Shown: positions 59,701 to 63,640 of the stretch, in pieces
How positions within the stretch are numbered: position 1 is the stretch's first letter
Layout of the letters: each line of letters starts with the position of its first letter
Assembly: GCF_021869535.1 (NCBI RefSeq)
Contig: NW_026262734.1
Location: forward strand, 106,179,088 to 106,243,087
Origin: Mytilus californianus
Lineage: Eukaryota > Mollusca > Bivalvia > Mytilida > Mytilidae
Reading direction: 5' to 3'
DNA length: 64,000 nt
Notes under the pieces: model-generated
Told to the model about the DNA's origin: nothing
Seen by the model: only the letters and a program-made list of their open reading frames with translations
Databases searched by the model: none
Position numbers and translations under genes: made by a program

Positions 59701-62700
59701 TGAATGAAATACTATTGGATGTCCAAATTATTAACAAATAATGCGTTATGTCCACTAAATATAAACATATTACTGTATTTCTTAATTAATTTTAAAATAC
59801 TACTGCTTGTTTCACTTTTTCACAAAATGCATTGTCTGCTTAGTAACAAAATTTGACAAATCAAGGTGTTAAAAAATTATTAGTTGTGTAAAAACCAACA
59901 ACTTGGCAAAAAAAAACAGCAAAAAGACAAACAAAAGTCTGAAAACACTTCATAGAAACCAAAAACTGAGCAACACAAACCCCACCATAAACCAATGGGG
60001 ATCTTAGGTGCTCCAAAAGAGTACTTAAACAGATCCTGCTTCACATATGGCACCCTTTGTGTTACTCATGGCGAGATACTGTTAACGTAAAAGGAGATGA
60101 GAATTCTGATGTATTTTATTGGTTGTGGACAACATGTTTACTATTTCAGTATTCCACAATGCAGTATTTTGCAACATCTATCCACCTGTTAGAGACCTTT
60201 GTCAGAGTCAAACAGCACAAGTTCAGTTAGCAGACATATTGGCTGAGATTTCCTTGTTGGCATTAGATTGGTTTGTGTATTTTAATTTTAAGATACAGAT
60301 GACTCATGTAGTTAAAAGTTGGTCGAACTGAAAAAAAATCAGATTTGATAACTTGTGTCTCTTTTAATGTTAATGAGTGAATGCTGATGAAAAGAAGGGT
60401 TGTTGATGTTATTAAGTACAATAAAAGTCATAAAAAATTGTTTATTTGCCTTATTTTGTTGGGAAGACATGTCAGCCTACCCTCACACAAATTTGTTCAT
60501 TATTCAAGAACACAGGTTGGTGATTTCAAAGTAGCCTGCTCATCTTGAGTGATCCTAGGTTGAGGGTTGAATCCTCATCCAGGTCAAACCAAAGTTTTAA
60601 GAACCACTATTTGCTGCTTCTCTCCAAAGCAACATTTAAGCAGAAGATTAGAGATGGATAAACTTGGGAGTAAAAAAAAAAGTCTGAGGGTAGGCTGATG
60701 TGTCTTCCTGTGGACTGTAACCTTTTGAACTTAATATTAAAAATCTTGCTCAGCCTGCTGGTCTAATGTACAAAACAGATTTCATATCACACAGTAACAA
60801 GTTCTTGTCCCTTATGCCATGGACTTTAAACACGTCATTACCATCATTCAACATCAAATACAAAATATTTAAATAATGCCTAACTTGTATCTTTTTTCCT
60901 CTTCCTTCCATATGGAATGAATTTTTTTTAAACTTCTAATGGAAAGATATAAAAGAGAGGGGAAAGATACCAAAGGGATATTCAAACTTGTAAATTGAAA
61001 ACAAACTGACAATGCCATGGCAAAATACAAAAAAAAAACTATATAGGTTGAACAACAAGAACCCAACCAAAAACCTGATGTGATCTCAAGTGCTCTGGAA
61101 GGGTAAGCAGATTCTGCTCCATATAAGTCTTGTGTACTATATACTGTTTAACAATGTGTTTTGTGTATTGGTTTACAAAAAATGGAATTACACCAATATA
61201 AATAAAAAACATGAAAAATAATTATTCTCTGATTGTAGTAAACCAGATGATTATTTCACTGTAATGAAGTTGATGTTGAACTGTGAAAACATAAATAAAA
61301 AGTGAGTACAAAAATATTTTGAATGTTTTTATTCTTTTAACTTGCATATATACACTGTACACTGTTGTTTTTTTAAGATAATTTTGTATCATACACTAAT
61401 TTTTCATGGATACTTTATTTCGCATTTAAATTTGCATTGATTTATTTTCAGGATTTTCAAATTTTCTTGATGTTTTTATATAAATGAAGATCTTAGTTTT
61501 AAGAAATCAAACACCATTGATAAAGAAAAACAGACCACACTATGGCAAAAAAGAAGAAAGATGAAAAACAAGTCATTATAACTCTACATAGGAAACTAAA
61601 GACGGAGCAACATGAACCCTACCAATAAAATGGTGGTAAACTTAGGTTCTCCTAAATGAGTTAGCGGTATCTGCTTCCCTAGTGACAGCTACTATGTTAC
61701 TCTTATTAAAATACATTAATGAGTCATATACAGTGATTAGGCATCTTACAAAAGAGTCTCAATACTTCTTATCTAAACAAAATTATACAAAACACACAAT
61801 TATTGACTGATAAATTATTTACAGTATTGTATGCAGATACCTCAGTCACATTGTCACAGTTGATAATGCCCTTGACCTTTTATCAAGTCACATGACCAAC
61901 TATCAAACTGCCTTGATACAAACCTGGATAAGATGTGCTGTATTGGTGCCTGCTTCATCACAACAACTTCAGGCCCTGAACAGGTATATTATTTAATGTG
62001 GTCACATGACCAACTATCAAATTGCATTGATACAAACCTGAATAAGATGTGCTGTATTGGTGCCTGCTTCATCACAACAACTTCAGGCCCTGAACAGGTA
62101 TATTACTCAATGTGGTCACATGACAAACTATTTGACAGTTGTGATCTGTTTAAATTTATAGAAAAAGATGATATTATACATTTCTTCAATCTTCTTTAAT
62201 TTTATAAAGCACAACATTTTAGATTTTACAGTAAAATATTACAGGACCAAAGAGTTGTTTTGTAGAAGTCCAGGCCTATTCCATTATATTTCTCACCAAT
62301 TTATAAGACCTATAAAGGTGAAGGATATATTTACCAGCTTTTTGAAATTTTGAACAAAGAGGCACTATCAGTTCATCAATCTTGTAATACAGAGGAAAAG
62401 AAATATGAATGAAAAGAACAGGATTAAATAAACTACATCCAAAATGTTTTTTTTTTTCCTTTTAATTACAGAAGCATGCTGAATCTACCAGCTGTACAAG
62501 GTATCTTGAACAGAGCCAGTTACATTGTACCAGACGAACATGACAAGATCTTATTCCATGTATTCAAAGCTATACAGAACTTGTATGATAAATTAGAGGT
62601 ACAGTTAAAAAAAATCTTATTACGAAAATTAATTTGTTAATATCTTGTCTGTCATAATTAGACATGGAGAACTTGCCCTGGCTATGCAGTGCAAAAGTTT

Positions 62701-63223
62701 ATAGTTGCAATAAGAGCTATCTTCTTTTATAGATTTAAAATTAAAAAGAAACAATTTTAACTTAAATGGTTGCACGAATGACTAAAACATCACAGTTCAC
62801 AACATTTTCAAAAGACCCAAGATTATAATATATACATAATGATCTTGTGCTACGACATTTATAGTCTCCTATATATTGCAGCTGAACAAATTTATACCAT
62901 AATTACTCTTAGAGTACTGGTATACAATGTAAAAAATTTCATCATGGCATCAATACGACAATAGTTAAATATAGGAGTCAAGACACAAGTTCTCCAGACA
63001 TAAGTTTTTGTATATGGAGAATTTTGTAACACCTCACTGTGCTTTGTTGTAGAATTGGAAGGAGAAAATAGAACTTCGTGACCAAGTGACAGATTATGTG
63101 AAGGATATTCATCGCCATGTCATGCCATTCTTACAAACGTTCCGACCAGTAGAAACTCTATCTACAGCTTACTCTATTATAGGCTATCTTATCAAGTGTT
63201 GTGCTCACCTTTTGTATGTCAAG
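20363..63223 (+). CDS. MMS22L: MMS22-like DNA repair protein, 28 exons visible, 3' end beyond window
   Basis: MMS22L forms a nuclear complex with TONSL that is loaded at stalled or collapsed replication forks and promotes RAD51-dependent homologous recombination. The exons listed separately join in phase without a stop into about 960 codons. The best matches to the vertebrate protein as I know it are WKQMKGRIYSKFHQRRIQEL (exons 18-19), LTMTWKGMFALMLLY (exon 20), CQQLCTIWEPNINLLVIFWD (exon 15) and LDLYWNTLEILCLLEDK (exon 9). The human protein is 1243 residues, so about 240 C-terminal residues should lie beyond the window. The protein is expected to be largely helical; no catalytic motif is expected or seen. 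The start codon is the first ATG of exon 1; the N-terminal 80 residues do not resemble the human N terminus, so an additional upstream coding exon is possible. No promoter was identified. Gene identity is firm; individual boundaries are inferred from GT/AG and phase. Confidence 0.93.
20555..20632 (-). repeat. tRNA-derived SINE head or tRNA pseudogene
   Basis: Read on the minus strand, this segment has an A-box-like TAGCTCAGTCGGTTA, then an anticodon arm with CTTGTAA (tRNA-Thr-like, TGT anticodon), then a B-box-like GTTTCCGAGTCCC with one extra base. Arm pairing is imperfect, so it is unlikely to be a working tRNA gene. It sits in intron 1 of MMS22L in the antisense direction. A tRNA-derived SINE is the simplest reading. 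Confidence 0.6.
21182..21321 (+). CDS. MMS22L: MMS22L exon 2
   Basis: The exon is 140 nt, enters in phase 1 after a TTCTTACAG acceptor and leaves in phase 0 at a GTATGA donor. It encodes an acidic, serine-rich stretch (DYYAPGNRSNTASPSKLSDI and following) that looks disordered. It has no recognisable human counterpart and is placed by phase and splice sites. Confidence 0.75.
22285..23414. mobile_element. Non-autonomous DNA transposon with CAGTG ends, 5-bp TSD
   Basis: The two ends are inverted copies: CAGTGTTCTCCATTTTTC at the left, and the right end reads CAGTGTTTTCCATTCGGC on the minus strand. CAAGC is duplicated immediately outside both ends (22280-22284 and 23415-23419). The interior has no long ORF; it contains inverted AATGAGGGGTA motifs near 22,693 and 22,732. 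Ends of this type fit hAT-like elements, though the duplication is 5 bp rather than the usual 8. It lies in intron 2 of MMS22L. Confidence 0.8.
23496..24616 (+). mobile_element. Tandem-repeat-cored element, 5'-truncated copy
   Basis: This is the same family as the complete copy at 32078-34407. It has a similar CGTCGTCGTCG-rich left part, about 1.5 copies of the roughly 157-bp core unit (CAATAACTTT... then GGGGCCAAAAA), and a matching right end (TCAGGGTTGGACCTCTGCGG then a hairpin GCTGCGC/GCGAAGC and ATTTTATT). The terminal ATATGACC is missing. The interior holds a long G run (24177-24202), two copies of CAACAGCATAGTGTATT, and the inverted repeat reported separately. Confidence 0.6.
23860..23942. 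repeat. Perfect 30-bp inverted repeat (hairpin)
   Basis: The arm 23860-23889 (AAAAGCAGTGTAAGGGAGGT and ten more bases) is exactly complementary to 23913-23942, around a 23-nt loop. It lies within the tandem-repeat element at 23496-24616. Confidence 0.9.
24620..27710. other. Intron 2 interior, no gene seen
   Basis: The stretch is AT-rich with stops in all frames. A segment of about 50 bp (CCGAATAATCCAGTC... CGATCACTTCGATCACTCC) occurs twice in direct orientation, at about 25,219 and 25,582. From 25,980 to 26,270 short degenerate repeats of the form TGACGGTAACGATAA recur. A minus-strand ORF at 27014-27232 (72 codons, containing FIPYTPFGGAPADSRKVQ) looks protein-like but I do not recognise it. 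Confidence 0.5.
27715..28060 (+). repeat. Dispersed repeat family B, copy 2
   Basis: It opens with GTGGAAACGGGGAATGTGTT and runs through ACCAAAGAGCAGAAAACAGC and CAGCTGGCCTCTAAACA. It matches the copies at 35608-35915 (same strand) and 3700-4095 (opposite strand). It has no coding capacity and probably derives from a short interspersed element. Confidence 0.75.
28333..28405 (+). CDS. MMS22L: MMS22L exon 3
   Basis: The exon is 73 nt, phase 0 in and phase 1 out, with acceptor TTAATTACAG and donor GTATTA. It encodes SSPLRLLETEVIPDSIMVEE and a few more residues. It is weakly conserved and placed by phase. Confidence 0.75.
28650..28705 (+). repeat. Orphan 3' end of a hairpin-tailed element
   Basis: GTGAGC followed by the hairpin AGGCTCT-TT-AGAGCCT and CTTAG repeats the right end of the element at 50065-50736. 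The rest of the element is absent. Confidence 0.65.
28775..28850 (+). CDS. MMS22L: MMS22L exon 4
   Basis: The exon is 76 nt, phase 1 in and phase 2 out, with acceptor TTATTTGCAG. It encodes EDFRPVPFCCKKSRGQTLDR then IKAFQ. The IKAFQ-RFLQEP junction with exon 5 aligns with the LKRLILNLDP region of the human protein, the first recognisable block. Confidence 0.82.
29628..29744 (+). CDS. MMS22L: MMS22L exon 5
   Basis: The exon is 117 nt, phase 2 in and out, with acceptor TTTCTATTCAG. It encodes FLQEPDTALNDNDITEIFTS, ending HLFYSLK. The length and hydrophobic pattern match the human segment containing VEIFGIQW and LFHLFRQQ. Confidence 0.85.
29969..30418 (+). repeat. Duplicated segment, uninterrupted copy
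   Basis: GGTCCAAGGACACAGTTATC through AACTGTGTTCTCGGGCC is repeated at 31708-32077 plus 34408-34466, where a 2.3-kb element splits it. This copy carries an extra block of about 29 bp near 29,995 and serves as the empty site for that insertion, at the T7 run near 30,355. Confidence 0.85.
30420..31700. other. Intron 5 interior, no gene seen
   Basis: This is AT-rich sequence with short random ORFs on both strands. I saw no repeat, splice-flanked ORF or motif I could support. Confidence 0.5.
32935..33152 (+). repeat. 35-bp minisatellite, about six copies
   Basis: The unit contains ATTGCGCAATAGCAAGAAAT and CTTCAATTGCACAGT. Units contain self-complementary ATTGCGCAAT and CAATTG. The array lies inside the element at 32078-34407. 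Confidence 0.9.
33220..34200 (+). repeat. 130-140-bp tandem array, about eight copies
   Basis: Each unit carries GGTTCTTTGATATGCTGAAT, then CCATGTATTTAGATTTTTGA and GGTCCAAAATTAAACTTTG. The array is internal to the same element and produces a spurious 139-codon minus-strand ORF at 33554-33973. Confidence 0.9.
34841..34881 (+). CDS. MMS22L: MMS22L exon 6
   Basis: A 41-nt microexon-sized exon, phase 2 in and phase 1 out, with acceptor TTATTTTCAG and donor GTAATA. It encodes KQLISKICHGNLES with its neighbours and aligns with the human segment around SSCDFGKVSTL. Phase continuity on both sides supports it. Confidence 0.8.
35608..35915 (+). repeat. Dispersed repeat family B, copy 3
   Basis: GAGAATGGAAATGGGGAATG then TCAAAGAGACAACAATCTGA. 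Same family as 27715-28060 and the reverse copy at 3700-4095; it ends within 100 bp of exon 7. Confidence 0.8.
35966..36035 (+). CDS. MMS22L: MMS22L exon 7
   Basis: The exon is 70 nt, phase 1 in and phase 2 out. It encodes DTDYYSSREQIITFYSFLKK then FLYR, matching the human QQCVLFLHYVKVFIFRYLK block. A second AG six bases downstream could give a two-residue-shorter variant. Confidence 0.87.
36490..36610 (+). CDS. MMS22L: MMS22L exon 8
   Basis: The exon is 121 nt, phase 2 in and phase 0 out. It encodes LPRNLNGEEEEIIQKIVTLL and then a hydrophobic helix ending MKYDITLS, matching the human LPSVLIDELHGLLLYIGHL region. The donor GTGAGT at 36611 is the first of about five tandem copies of the exon-intron junction. 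Confidence 0.88.
36560..36990 (+). repeat. Tandem array of the exon 8 donor junction, about five copies
   Basis: The last 45 or so bases of exon 8 plus about 30 bases of intron recur. GTGAGT/GTGAAT donors fall at 36611, 36687, 36769, 36845 and 36919 (spacings 76, 82, 76, 74), with a decayed sixth near 36980. Only the first is joined to an intact exon; reading through it reaches TGA within 20 codons. Confidence 0.9.
37341..37434 (+). CDS. MMS22L: MMS22L exon 9
   Basis: The exon is 94 nt, phase 0 in and phase 1 out. It encodes TSSRDYSRFHLNLDLYWNTL then EILCLLEDKFI, one of the clearest matches to human (LHLHLDIHWLVLEILYMLGEKL). Confidence 0.92.
38655..38935. repeat. Inverted repeats with GACAAGAA motifs
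   Basis: The left side has AAGGTCTC followed by several (G)CGACAAGAAGAT motifs. The right side has the complements (CTTCTTGTCG, TTTCTTGTCGCTAAGAG) and ends GAGACCTT. This is consistent with a small inverted-repeat element; a target duplication was not found. Confidence 0.5.
39962..40100. mobile_element. 139-bp MITE with GGCGGATCCAG ends
   Basis: The left end is CAGTGGCGGATCCAG; the right end read in reverse is CATAGGCGGATCCAG. CCATG is duplicated directly outside (39957-39961 and 40101-40105). The interior has a G run and a C run. Short hAT-type MITEs with these ends are common in animal genomes. Confidence 0.8.
41178..41400 (+). repeat. Dispersed repeat family A, partial copy
   Basis: ACAATGAGCAAAACTCATAC, then GACAAATGTAAAACAATTCC and GACAACCACTGAATGAC match other family A copies at 43622, 47458 and 57725. 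Confidence 0.75.
41877..42007 (+). CDS. MMS22L: MMS22L exon 10
   Basis: The exon is 131 nt, phase 1 in and phase 0 out. It encodes an insert rich in serine (SLPLKKISSSYSSDDVESRS) and then QMVQIVVWELIAIAISNFQK, which matches the human ETLLCDLISLSLNRYDKV helix. Confidence 0.88.
42708..42806 (+). CDS. MMS22L: MMS22L exon 11
   Basis: The exon is 99 nt, phase 0 on both sides, after an 18-T polypyrimidine tract; donor GTAATA. It encodes KNSQDLIHSSPFDCSCVQDM then WKLLACLLNHKGE. This matches human CPCLCIKELWVLLIHLLDH, including the CxC pair. A diverged copy follows 128 bp downstream. Confidence 0.9.
42836..42934 (+). pseudogene. Duplicated, probably dead copy of MMS22L exon 11
   Basis: The acceptor TTGTTTTAG is intact and translation is close to exon 11 (KQSQDFIHSSPFDCSCVQDI then WYLLACLPNHKAQ). 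At the position of the exon 11 donor the sequence is AGTTAAGG with no GT, and reading on reaches a stop at about 42,968. Since it retains coding similarity despite about 15 per cent divergence, an alternative mutually exclusive exon cannot be excluded, but no usable donor is visible. Confidence 0.8.
43016..43335 (+). repeat. Dispersed repeat family A, near-complete copy
   Basis: AAGAAGATGTGGTATGAGTG, CAATGAGACAACTATCCATC, GGTCTAATC-like ACAGTCTAATCTATATAAAA and AACGAGAAACACTTATGAGC, then CTCCTGACTTAGGACAGGTG. It closely matches 1885-2165. It provides the uninterrupted TATATAAAAAACGAG site used to interpret the insertion at 18120-19172. Confidence 0.85.
43622..43905 (+). repeat. Dispersed repeat family A, second subtype
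   Basis: AAGAGATGTGGTATGATTGT, CAATGAGACAACTATTCAAC, then CCTTCAACAATGAGCAAACC and GGCCCCAACATGACAAACGT. It lies 300 bp after the previous copy in the same direction. Confidence 0.8.
44160..44238 (+). CDS. MMS22L: MMS22L exon 12
   Basis: The exon is 79 nt, phase 0 in and phase 1 out. It encodes SFWVNLHEVIQTLLGAEIKL then PEDVEI, matching human SFWNWLNKLLKTLLEKSS. Confidence 0.9.
44702..44820 (+). CDS. MMS22L: MMS22L exon 13
   Basis: The exon is 119 nt, phase 1 in and phase 0 out. It encodes DSDVYMYPPVDNLTLNDNSK then FCIWMITNVAIVVRGNEDDK, matching human FSWWIITHVASFYKFDR. Confidence 0.9.
44863..45152 (+). mobile_element. Small palindrome-headed, hairpin-tailed element
   Basis: The left end ATACCCCAGCTTTAAAAAAG pairs with TGGGGTAT just after it. 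The right end has GTGGGGCAT and then GTGTACTATGGACAC and ATTCTTG. The interior has the CTGTCTGTCCGTTCGTCC string common to bivalve repeats. A right end of the same type lies at about 29,440-29,505, and a partial left end at about 42,218-42,300. Confidence 0.6.
45285..45344 (+). CDS. MMS22L: MMS22L exon 14
   Basis: The exon is 60 nt, phase 0 on both sides, with acceptor TTTGTTTTAG and donor GTGAGT. It encodes the 20 residues IVTASNYYDVNAVIKKVVNK, corresponding to human KVESNWNFVEELLKKSI. Confidence 0.87.
46052..46171 (+). CDS. MMS22L: MMS22L exon 15
   Basis: The exon is 120 nt, phase 0 on both sides. It encodes GEVNELDLRFYLRCCQQLCT then IWEPNINLLVIFWDYFYKRM. This is a very clear match to human LRMYLHCCLTLCDFWEPNIA and TILWEYYSKNL. 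Confidence 0.94.
46195..46440 (+). repeat. Dispersed repeat family C, near-complete copy
   Basis: AAAAGAGAGGCGAAAGATAC, CAAAGGGACATTCAAATTC, GACTGAGCAACTCGAACCCC, GATCTCAGGTGCTCTGGAAG. Other copies lie at 59880-60085, 60945-61125, 61540-61705 and 63520-63640, all on the plus strand. Confidence 0.8.
47166..47218 (+). CDS. MMS22L: MMS22L exon 16
   Basis: The exon is 53 nt, phase 0 in and phase 2 out. It encodes NSTFQLKTVSIDSLQTV, matching human NSSFSISWLPFKGL. Confidence 0.85.
47458..47715 (+). repeat. Dispersed repeat family A copy
   Basis: AAGATGTGGTATTATTGCCA, CAACAATGAGCAAAACCAAT, GGCCCAGAAATGACAAATGT, CAACAAACGACAACCACTGA. It lies in intron 16 of MMS22L. Confidence 0.8.
48329..48957 (+). 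mobile_element. Tandem-repeat-cored, hairpin-tailed element
   Basis: The left end has TGTCTCACCTGT; the right end has the complement ACAGGCGAGACA overlapping a hairpin GAGA-CATA-TCTC (48935-48946). The core has about three copies of a 150-165-bp unit (GTTTTCTGCTTAAGTTAGTT, CTTGTGATAGATCAATGATA, GTCATGGTCTAGTGACTTTG). A degraded right end recurs near 49,328-49,360. It ends only about 80 bp before exon 17. Confidence 0.7.
49039..49098 (+). CDS. MMS22L: MMS22L exon 17 (3' end uncertain)
   Basis: It enters in phase 2 after TATACTTTTCAG and encodes SKTAVDLLEKCKKYSSGQKA with its neighbours, matching human MLEMVKTCC and following. Three donors are possible. GTCAGT at 49099 is in phase with the exon 18 acceptor at 49515 and gives the same spacing as human, so it is preferred. 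GTACAG at 49075 also fits. GTATGA at 49103 is a better donor but leads to a stop with either exon 18 acceptor. Confidence 0.75.
49425..49535 (+). repeat. Two-copy duplication of the exon 18 acceptor, 73-bp spacing
   Basis: ACACAAATCCATTTTTACTT then TTTAGTAAACAGAATTGG matches TCACAAACCCATTTTATTTT then CTAGTAAACAGAATGAG. Both copies keep the pyrimidine tract and AG; only the downstream one is continuous with conserved coding sequence. Confidence 0.75.
49515..49622 (+). CDS. MMS22L: MMS22L exon 18 (5' end uncertain)
   Basis: It encodes KQNETSYQLYLGLLGNHLRR then LVETHSMQEWKQMKG, matching human SSSYTIFLCILAKVVKKA and WKQVKGR. An upstream near-copy of the acceptor (AG at 49440-49441) could extend the exon by 73 nt, but only if the preceding exon ends in phase 1; in the other two phases a stop follows at once. 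Phase 2 out. Confidence 0.82.
50065..50740 (+). mobile_element. Palindrome-headed, hairpin-tailed element
   Basis: The left end is a double palindrome (AGCTCAC, GGGGCCC, AAA, GGGCCCC, GTGAGCT; 50065-50098). The right end has GTGAGC followed by a perfect hairpin AGGCTCT-TG-AGAGCCT (50719-50734) and CTTGTTTTC. The core has CTTGTCCGTCGTCTGTCGTC and a twice-used AAAATCTTCTCCTCTGAAA. It is preceded by a T run. Non-coding. Confidence 0.7.
51109..51220 (+). CDS. MMS22L: MMS22L exon 19
   Basis: The exon is 112 nt, phase 2 in and phase 0 out. It encodes RIYSKFHQRRIQELTETGLN then NFTTLFLCLALTADVEDV. This is the strongest match to human in the window (RIYSKFHQKRMEELTEVGLQ and AEVEDV). Confidence 0.96.
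52219..52951. mobile_element. Non-autonomous Tc1/mariner-like element with ~57-bp terminal inverted repeats
   Basis: The left end CAGTCAAGGGTCTAACTTAA and the reverse of the right end CAGTCAAGGGTGTAACTTGA stay alike for about 57 bp with few mismatches. TA lies directly outside both ends (52217-52218, 52952-52953). No transposase ORF. The interior has repeated, oppositely oriented GTTATTACAG / CTGTAATAAC motifs near 52,465, 52,485, 52,500, 52,665 and 52,680. It lies in intron 19. Confidence 0.85.
53764..53936 (+). CDS. MMS22L: MMS22L exon 20
   Basis: The exon is 173 nt, phase 0 in and phase 2 out. It encodes STKLSGFYDMIEVNRQNVGK, then LTMTWKGMFALMLLYLERNM and DVKFIATKIATSFSNIC. Matches human ALIWKGHMAFLLMYAQKNLD and following. 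Confidence 0.93.
54634..55250 (+). repeat. Tandem array of the exon 21 acceptor, eight 76-bp copies
   Basis: Each copy contains the intronic TTTATATTTTTCAG and about 62 bases of exon 21 coding sequence. First exonic bases are at 54646, 54722, 54798, 54874, 54950, 55026, 55101 and 55177. Seven intervals are 76 or 75 bp. Only the last copy continues into the rest of the exon. Reading from any other copy runs through the next pyrimidine tract and meets TGA, because 76 is not a multiple of three. The first copy is the most diverged. Confidence 0.95.
55177..55310 (+). CDS. MMS22L: MMS22L exon 21
   Basis: The exon is 134 nt, phase 2 in and phase 1 out, starting after the eighth tandem TTTTTCAG. 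It encodes EFEVFESDPGFRHSLWKLIN, then VYLDGTQEVFDSSKDVGLSQ and YLLI, matching human TIWTLLSIYIDGVQEVFETS. The first base differs from the other copies (G for A), but the split leucine codon is preserved. Confidence 0.93.
55465..55605 (+). repeat. SINE-like repeat, family D
   Basis: CAGGTCAAACAAAAATTGGT, TATTTGCTGCTTCTCCACCA, GGTAGGGTGACTGTGAACTA correspond to segments at 60530-60720. In the latter a B-box-like GGTTGAATCC precedes the shared part, so tRNA-derived origin is possible. Confidence 0.5.
55858..56946 (+). mobile_element. Palindrome-headed element with ~135-bp tandem core
   Basis: The left end is a nested palindrome: TCGAGC, TGCGAC, TTTT, GTCGCA, GCTCGA (55861-55893), then a GGC-rich run. 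The core has about five units carrying ACCTTGACCTCATTTTCATG, GTTAAGTTTTTGTGTTTTGG and ACTATATTTGGTGTATGGAA. The right end is GGCAAGACATTTCAGCGTGT then GCACTCTTG. Non-coding, in intron 21. Confidence 0.7.
57489..57579 (+). CDS. MMS22L: MMS22L exon 22
   Basis: The exon is 91 nt, phase 1 in and phase 2 out. It encodes GEGYSKLLKTCRNNEVPTVI then SGLQDVISKV, matching human GFSMLLRACRESELRTVLSF and LQAVLARI. Confidence 0.93.
57725..57885 (+). repeat. Dispersed repeat family A copy
   Basis: TATGGTATGATTGCTTAGGA, CCTTCAACAATAAGCAAAAC, GGCCCTGACATGAAACATTT. It ends 35 bp before exon 23. Confidence 0.75.
57921..57988 (+). CDS. MMS22L: MMS22L exon 23
   Basis: The exon is 68 nt, phase 2 in and phase 1 out. 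It encodes RLTSLSDKRDVFGITSGNFQ then QAE. Sequence conservation is low, but the position and phase fit. Confidence 0.83.
58514..58962 (+). mobile_element. Palindrome-headed, hairpin-tailed element with two ~178-bp units
   Basis: The left end AGGGCCCAGCCGAATGGCGG then GTCGCCCT folds back on itself. The core unit (CTTGACATGTATATTAACCA, ACACCAGAGGGTGTGTCATA, ACTTCCTAGGTCAAGGTCAA) occurs twice. The right end has GTGGGGCCCAC and a perfect hairpin GAGATGG-CTC-CCATCTC (58934-58950). Non-coding, intron 23. Confidence 0.72.
60150..60270 (+). CDS. MMS22L: MMS22L exon 24
   Basis: The exon is 121 nt, phase 1 in and phase 2 out, acceptor TACTATTTCAG. It encodes VFHNAVFCNIYPPVRDLCQS then QTAQVQLADILAEISLLALD, matching human VPFSQLADAAADFTLLAMD. 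Confidence 0.9.
60530..60720 (+). repeat. SINE-like repeat, family D, longer copy
   Basis: TAGCCTGCTCATCTTGAGTG, GGTTGAGGGTTGAATCCTCA, then TTTGCTGCTTCTCTCCAAAG and GGTAGGCTGATGTGTCTTCC. Shares its second half with 55465-55605. Confidence 0.5.
60945..61125 (+). repeat. Dispersed repeat family C copy
   Basis: AAAAGAGAGGGGAAAGATAC, CAATGCCATGGCAAAATAC, GATCTCAAGTGCTCTGGAAG. Partial further copies flank it at 59880-60085 and 61540-61705. Confidence 0.75.
61239..61301 (+). CDS. MMS22L: MMS22L exon 25
   Basis: The exon is 63 nt, phase 2 on both sides. It encodes KPDDYFTVMKLMLNCENINK with a split cysteine codon in front, corresponding to human VISIIQLFGWDDIICPQ. Confidence 0.85.
61825..61983 (+). 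CDS. MMS22L: MMS22L exon 26
   Basis: The exon is 159 nt, phase 2 on both sides, donor GTATAT. It encodes IVCRYLSHIVTVDNALDLLS, then SHMTNYQTALIQTWIRCAVL and VPASSQQLQALN. Matches human ARYLSHVLQNS and TVRSWIRCVLQM. The last 97 bases of the exon plus 17 of intron are duplicated downstream. Confidence 0.92.
61887..62130 (+). repeat. 114-bp tandem duplication of the exon 26 donor end
   Basis: GTCACATGACCAACTATCAA starts at 61887 and 62001, with a 15-bp third start at 62115. The second copy keeps the donor (GT at 62098), but the conserved TGG tryptophan codon is TGA. Reading through the first donor meets TAA five codons on, so the copy is non-coding although 114 is a multiple of three. Confidence 0.92.
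62472..62598 (+). CDS. MMS22L: MMS22L exon 27
   Basis: The exon is 127 nt, phase 2 in and phase 0 out. It encodes SMLNLPAVQGILNRASYIVP then DEHDKILFHVFKAIQNLYDK and LE, matching human LFNLSEVKSIFSKAQVEYLS and following. Confidence 0.9.
63053..63223 (+). CDS. MMS22L: MMS22L exon 28 (last exon in window)
   Basis: The exon is 171 nt, phase 0 on both sides, donor GTAATC. It encodes NWKEKIELRDQVTDYVKDIH, then RHVMPFLQTFRPVETLSTAY and SIIGYLIKCCAHLLYVK. Matches human KSLEYLGEVLKYIKPYLGKK and GMMGILVKSWAQIF. No later exon is visible up to 64,000. Confidence 0.92.
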
Positions 63224-63519
63224 GTAATCATTTTATTATTCCCTTATTGGAGACAGTAGGTCTGCTCTCCATTTGTCTGTCCATGCAATATTCATTTTAA
63301 TAGCCCCTATTGATGAATTTTAAGAGGACTGACGGTTTGTCTCCATCTGTCTGTCCGTCCAATCTTTTATTTGTTGTACTTAATTTTGACTCATTATTCA
63401 TGTATTTTGAAATATACCCAAGCCTTAGATCCATATTACTCATCAACTTCCTGTTTATCAAAAACTTAAATGTATCATTAATACTTGGGTATCATTAGTG
63501 AACCATAGCTTTTTGATTT

Positions 63520-63640
63520 GAAGAGAGGCGAAAGATATTAAAGGGATAATGAAACTCGAAAATAAATTGACAATGCCATGGCAAAAAAGGAAAAACTACC
63601 AAAATGTAAACAGCAATATTCAAAACACGACATAGAATTG
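63520..63640 (+). repeat. Dispersed repeat family C, partial
   Basis: GAAGAGAGGCGAAAGATATT, AAAGGGATAATGAAACTCG, GACAATGCCATGGCAAAAAA. The rest of the window to 64,000 shows nothing else I can support. Confidence 0.7.

Noticed and set aside
61933-62199. Plus-strand ORF with an internally repeated sequence MCCIGACFITTTSG
   Set aside because: It reads exon 26 of MMS22L and its 114-bp duplicate in the wrong frame; the correct frame matches the MMS22L family.
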